From assembly GCA_003153055.1 (NCBI GenBank), contig PMBV01000240.1:1-19347 (forward strand): DNA of 19,347 nt, in the 5' to 3' direction. Under the pieces are notes generated by a model that made no database searches, was not told the origin of the DNA, and saw only the letters and a program-made list of their open reading frames with translations. Of this stretch, positions 16,186-19,347 are shown piece by piece. The DNA is from Myxococcales bacterium (GTDB taxonomy: Bacteria > Myxococcota > Myxococcia > Myxococcales > Myxococcaceae). How positions within the stretch are numbered: the stretch's first letter is position 1; the number at the start of each line of letters is the position of its first letter. A program made the position numbers and the translations under genes.

Positions 16186-16971
16186 ATGTCTCAGTACCTG
16201 TGGTGGTTGATTCTGTCGGCGGTGACGGGGAGCCCAGTGGGCGCGGCGATAATTCTCGTCGTGGTGTGGTTGGTGGCCGACCGTTTCACCCTGGGGGTGC
16301 TGCCGGACCCCTTCCGGTGGATGAAGCGCCTCAACCGAGAGCTCACCCTCAAGCGCACGCTCCTCAACAACCCCCACGATGGCCGGGCGCGGCTCGAGCT
16401 CGCCGAGTTGCTGGTGGAGCGCCGGGCCCACCGGAGCGCCCTCGAGGTGCTCAAGCCGAACCTCGAGAAGGGCGACGACGATGTGCAGAGCCTCTTCACC
16501 ATGGGCTCCGCGTGCGTCTTCGCCGGCTACCCCGACCAAGGAGAGAAGCTCCTCGAGCACGTGCGCGAGCTGGACCCTGACTTTCGGGTCGGCGAGGTCG
16601 ACCTCGTCTTGGGCAAGGCTCGACTCGGCCGGGGCGACTTCGGCGGGGCGAAGGAGGCCCTCGAACGACTCGTCAACGCCCGCAAGGGTACGGTGGAGGG
16701 CCGGGTGCTGCTGGCGAAGGCCCTCGATGGCCTCAAGGACGACTCCGGGGCGGCGCTGATGCGCGACGACGCCTGGAAGGAATACGTGGCGGCCCCGAGG
16801 TTCCAGCGCCGCAAGGAGCGCTGGTGGGCGTGGCGGGCCCGGCCGTCGAGGCCCCTCCTCTACCTCGCGGTGGCGCTGGTGGTGGTGGGGTTCTTCGTCA
16901 ACGCGGTGAGCCACGCCCCGGGCAGGGAAGGCCAGGCCACCTCCCGGGTGTTGAAGGACGCCGACGAATGA
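16186..16971 (+). CDS. Membrane-anchored TPR-like protein
   Basis: A 261-residue protein that I cannot name. It has a hydrophobic N-terminal segment (about 5-31; LILSAVTGSPVGAAIILVVV), a helical TPR-like middle (about 52-195; GRARLELAELLVERRAHRSA, then DDVQSLFTMGSACVFAGYPD, and GKARLGRGDFGGAKEALERL) and a second membrane segment near the end (224-242; LLYLAVALVVVGFFV). The TPR part is probably cytoplasmic if both ends cross the inner membrane. The ATG at 16186 is chosen since it starts the hydrophobic segment; GAGG lies very close to it, so the ribosome site is not ideal. The gap to the HemW stop is eight bases, indicating one operon. A scaffold role is likely for such a protein, but no partner is evident. 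Confidence 0.8.
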   Translation: MSQYLWWLILSAVTGSPVGAAIILVVVWLVADRFTLGVLPDPFRWMKRLNRELTLKRTLLNNPHDGRARLELAELLVERRAHRSALEVLKPNLEKGDDDVQSLFTMGSACVFAGYPDQGEKLLEHVRELDPDFRVGEVDLVLGKARLGRGDFGGAKEALERLVNARKGTVEGRVLLAKALDGLKDDSGAALMRDDAWKEYVAAPRFQRRKERWWAWRARPSRPLLYLAVALVVVGFFVNAVSHAPGREGQATSRVLKDADE

Positions 16972-16995
16972 ACCCATGACCCCGTGGAGCGCACC

Positions 16996-19116
16996 ATGAT
17001 GGCGACCCGACCGAAGCGCGAACGCTCCACGGCGCTGGCGAGCAGCGGGGGCTCGGCCAGCACCTTGGCGAAGGTGGGCGCCATGCTCCTCCTGTGGAGC
17101 GCGGCGGCCGCGGGGTGCCGGTGCGGCTCGTCGCTGGATCCAATCGCCGGTGGCTTCAGCGCCACACCCACGTCCGTGGAGTTCGGCCGAGTGCTGGAGG
17201 GCCAGGTGGCTACCCAGCCCGTGACGCTCCAGGCGCTGGGTCGAGCGGCGGTCACGGTGACGGCCTCGACCGAGGCGCCCTTCTCGGTGCCCGCGACCGT
17301 CGAGGTGCCAGGTGGTGGCGCGGCCGAGTTGGTGGTGACGTTCTCCGCTGGAGCCGCGTCGGCTTCGGGCGTGCTGACGCTCACCGCCGCCGATGCGTCG
17401 GTCGAGGTGACGCTCCACGGCGTGGGCGTCCACCCACCGGTGTGCACGCCTTCGAGCACCTGCCAGACCTCGGCCTATTCACTGGAGCAGGACCGCTGCG
17501 TCGAGACGGCCCGGCCAGACGAGTCGCTGTGCGATCCACGGAACCTGTGCCTCGAGCAGGGGCGGTGCGCGGGGGGCCAGTGCAACGCCATCGCCCGGTC
17601 ATGCAACGACGACAACGTCTGCACTGACGATGGGTGCTCGGAGACGAGTGGCTGCGTGCACACGGCCCATCATTGTCCAGCGCCGACCCAGCCATGCCGC
17701 GTGGCGACCTGTGACCCCAGCTCCGGCTGCGGAGAGTCGGTCGCGCCCGACAACTCACTCTGTGGCCCAGCCAATTGCAGCTCGTTCAGCATCTGCCGCG
17801 CGGGCCTGTGCCTGACCTTGCCGACTCCCGACGGAACGACCTGCGGGGTCGCCGTCGCCTGCCTCCCGGTGGGGGCCTGCAGGAACCAGCGGTGCGAGCA
17901 AACCCCTGTGGAGTACACGCCCCGATGGGAGGCACCGCTGAACGTGGTGCCGACCGACACGCCCCCGGCCCTCCTGTCCTCGGGGACCTCGCTCTTCTTC
18001 TCGGCCTGCGGCCTGCCAGTCGACGCTGGGGTCAAGACAGACGGTGGCGCGGGAGACGGCGGCCTGTCCGATGGAGGGGCCTGCGGTCTGGTGTCCTTCA
18101 CCAACAGCGGGTTCGACCGGTTCTTCACGCCCTACCCCGACGGGCTCGAGCGACGGCTCGTGCACGTCTCCGAGCGGGGCGCGCTGGTGGCTGGCACCGC
18201 GGGCCTCGAGTACCACTCGCTTCTGACCGGCGCCGTGCAGGAGTCCGTCGCTCGGTTTCCGCCGCCGCGGGGCGTCGCGCTGACCCCAGATGGGGCCGTG
18301 GTTCTGCTCGACGGAGACGGCGGGCTCGAGGCGTGGACCCAAGACGAAGGAGCGCGGTTTCTCTTGAGCGTCGGCGGCGCCAGCGCACTCTCGGCGGACG
18401 AGGGCGGGCGGCTCTTCCTCTGGGACGCGGAGGCCGGTGTACTGACGAGAGTGGAGGAGCTGGCCGACGGGGGCCTCGTGGTGCGAGCTGTCTCGGTCGA
18501 CGCGGGCGGGACGTCGCTGACGGTGCTGGGCGACCAGGCCGTGGTGGGCTCGGAAGCCATGGCCCAGTGGCAGGACGGAGGCCTCGAGGTGGTCGGGCTC
18601 ACCCAGGGAGCCTGGCCTCGCTGGGGGGTGCCCAGGGGTGCGCTCCAGTCGGACACGGAGGCGTTTGCCTTCAGTCGGCGATGCCCGACGCCGCTGGTCA
18701 GTTGCGCCGAGGCGGAGTCGAGCCTGTGGCTCACGGCCAACGAGCTGACCCTGGGCCTCCCAGACTGGGAGGTGCAGGTGCTCGGGGCTGACGCAGGCAC
18801 CAAGCTGTGGGAGGCCGCGCTGTTGGCGGTGCCGCCGTACGCGGGGGTCGCCACGGTGAACGAGGTGTGGCTCGAGGGCGAGCGGAGAGCCGAGCTCCAA
18901 GTGTTTTACGCCGGCTCACGGTTGCTCGCGTGCCCGCTGCCTCGCCAGTCGACCTCGTTGCGTGGGGCGCTGTTCACCGATGGAGCGCTCTTCGTCCTCG
19001 TCGATCGACCCGACGGCGGCTCGGGCATCGAGTCGTACTCGCTCAGCGGCCTCACGGTGAAAACGCCCGCCTGGAGCGCCGCCGAGGGCTCCGAGGGAGG
19101 CAGGCGCCCCCGGTAG
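16996..19116 (+). CDS. Large Cys-rich lipoprotein with ASH-like and propeller-like regions
   Basis: A 706-residue predicted lipoprotein without a known function. A basic N terminus and hydrophobic run lead to AAAAGC (Cys41), an acceptable lipobox. Residues about 50-145 look like an Ig-type ASH domain (SVEFGRVLEGQVATQPVTL, then VEVPGGGAAELVVTFSAG). About 150-305 is a cysteine-rich segment with the spacing seen in myxobacterial repeats (CNDDNVCTDDGCSETSGC). A DGG-rich linker follows (about 345-362). The rest has short beta-strand blades (GVALTPDGAVVLLDGDGGLE) suggestive of a beta-propeller. I start at the ATG at 16996 because GGAG is six bases upstream; a GTG at 16984 is possible. It ends the plus-strand run, 24 bases after the TPR gene, and meets the RNase P RNA gene head-on. 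An adhesion or surface-binding job would fit. Confidence 0.78.
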   Translation: MMATRPKRERSTALASSGGSASTLAKVGAMLLLWSAAAAGCRCGSSLDPIAGGFSATPTSVEFGRVLEGQVATQPVTLQALGRAAVTVTASTEAPFSVPATVEVPGGGAAELVVTFSAGAASASGVLTLTAADASVEVTLHGVGVHPPVCTPSSTCQTSAYSLEQDRCVETARPDESLCDPRNLCLEQGRCAGGQCNAIARSCNDDNVCTDDGCSETSGCVHTAHHCPAPTQPCRVATCDPSSGCGESVAPDNSLCGPANCSSFSICRAGLCLTLPTPDGTTCGVAVACLPVGACRNQRCEQTPVEYTPRWEAPLNVVPTDTPPALLSSGTSLFFSACGLPVDAGVKTDGGAGDGGLSDGGACGLVSFTNSGFDRFFTPYPDGLERRLVHVSERGALVAGTAGLEYHSLLTGAVQESVARFPPPRGVALTPDGAVVLLDGDGGLEAWTQDEGARFLLSVGGASALSADEGGRLFLWDAEAGVLTRVEELADGGLVVRAVSVDAGGTSLTVLGDQAVVGSEAMAQWQDGGLEVVGLTQGAWPRWGVPRGALQSDTEAFAFSRRCPTPLVSCAEAESSLWLTANELTLGLPDWEVQVLGADAGTKLWEAALLAVPPYAGVATVNEVWLEGERRAELQVFYAGSRLLACPLPRQSTSLRGALFTDGALFVLVDRPDGGSGIESYSLSGLTVKTPAWSAAEGSEGGRRPR

Positions 19117-19132
19117 GCCCGTCATTGAAGGG

Positions 19133-19148
19133 AAAAAGCTGGAGCAGC
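19133..19148 (-). terminator. Possible terminator of the RNase P RNA gene
   Basis: On the minus strand the RNA ends with GCUG-CUC-CAGC, a small stem, followed by five U residues. The same bases are also expected to form the 3' strand of helix P1 in the mature RNA, so the stem may be only transient. The site lies 16 bases beyond the stop of the convergent lipoprotein gene. Confidence 0.35.
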
Positions 19149-19347
19149 CCTGTAAGCCGGGTTCTGTCACCGGGTTGCCCCGGGCAGTGGACATTCATCT
19201 AGGAACGCCGTTGCCGGCGCCCTCGAGCGAGCGACCCGGGAGCGTTGGACGGGCCGTCCATGCCCTCCTCTTTCGAGTCGAGCGCTCCCCTATTGGCTCT
19301 TGCACCAGGTGGGGTTTGCCATGCCGCCCCTGTCACCAGGAGCGCGG
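19138..19347 (-). ncRNA. rnpB: RNase P RNA (class A), 3' part, 5' end outside the window
   Basis: The catalytic RNA of RNase P, which matures tRNA 5' ends. Read on the minus strand, the order of conserved segments matches the bacterial type A RNA: GGCAAACCCCACC, then GCAAGAGCCAATAGGGG, a stem GGGAGCG/CGCTCCC enclosing a UGGAC/GUCCA hairpin, a CGCCG-GCAA-CGGCG hairpin, CCTAGATGAATG followed by TGTCC, and finally GACAGAACCCGGCTTA near the 3' end. About 210 nucleotides are visible out of the usual 350-400; the 5' half (P1 5' strand, P2, P3, P4 5' strand) is beyond the right edge. The 3' end at about 19138 is set by the expected P1 strand and the following U run. Confidence 0.95.

Noticed and set aside
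15871..17433. 520-codon minus-strand frame spanning the HemW, TPR and lipoprotein genes
   Set aside because: It crosses the junctions of three well-supported plus-strand genes and encodes a low-complexity His/Arg-rich product.

Overview
The window is very GC-rich and nearly fully coding, and its gene content fits a myxobacterium (Myxococcota, probably suborder Cystobacterineae). Pointers are Cys-rich lipoproteins with Asp-Gly-Gly linkers, a PilZ protein of the kind expanded in Myxococcus, a long Ala/Glu/Arg coiled-coil protein, a PAS hybrid histidine kinase, and many GTG starts. Species cannot be fixed from the sequence alone.

Layout. (1) 1-1037 has no intact gene. It contains what looks like the frameshifted 3' end of a TPR-type gene on the minus strand (about 396-722), a 29-base direct repeat and an AATGGT-based inverted repeat. 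(2) 1038-5757, minus strand, in transcription order: PAS hybrid histidine kinase, TetR-family regulator (4-base ATGA overlap), then a penicillin-acylase-family (S45) Ntn hydrolase with no export signal. (3) 5893-7202, minus strand: PilZ protein, then a small exported protein with a pilus-secretin N-domain-like segment. (4) 7338-8675, plus strand: CNNM/CorC-type membrane protein. (5) 8680-12592, minus strand, a tightly overlapping set: double-domain M16 zinc peptidase, small Cys-rich lipoprotein, exported GH3 beta-N-acetylhexosaminidase-like protein. (6) 12697-19116, plus strand: coiled-coil protein, HemW-like radical SAM protein, bitopic TPR protein, large Cys-rich lipoprotein. (7) 19138-19347, minus strand: 3' part of class A RNase P RNA, whose 5' end lies outside the window.

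How the parts relate. The kinase, TetR and acylase look like a signalling-plus-enzyme unit: the kinase carries its own receiver, TetR is translationally coupled to it, and the acylase follows after 77 bases. The substrate is unknown; acyl-amide hydrolysis, including signal quenching, is only a possibility. The M16, lipoprotein and GH3 genes overlap by 1-3 bases and are probably co-expressed, combining peptide and envelope-sugar hydrolysis. The plus-strand run after 12697 is tightly spaced, but its members share no obvious pathway. I found no CRISPR array, insertion sequence, phage gene or tRNA, and no clearly new defence or mobile system. The least explained items are the kinase-TetR-acylase unit, the small lipoprotein, the coiled-coil protein and the decayed region at the left edge.
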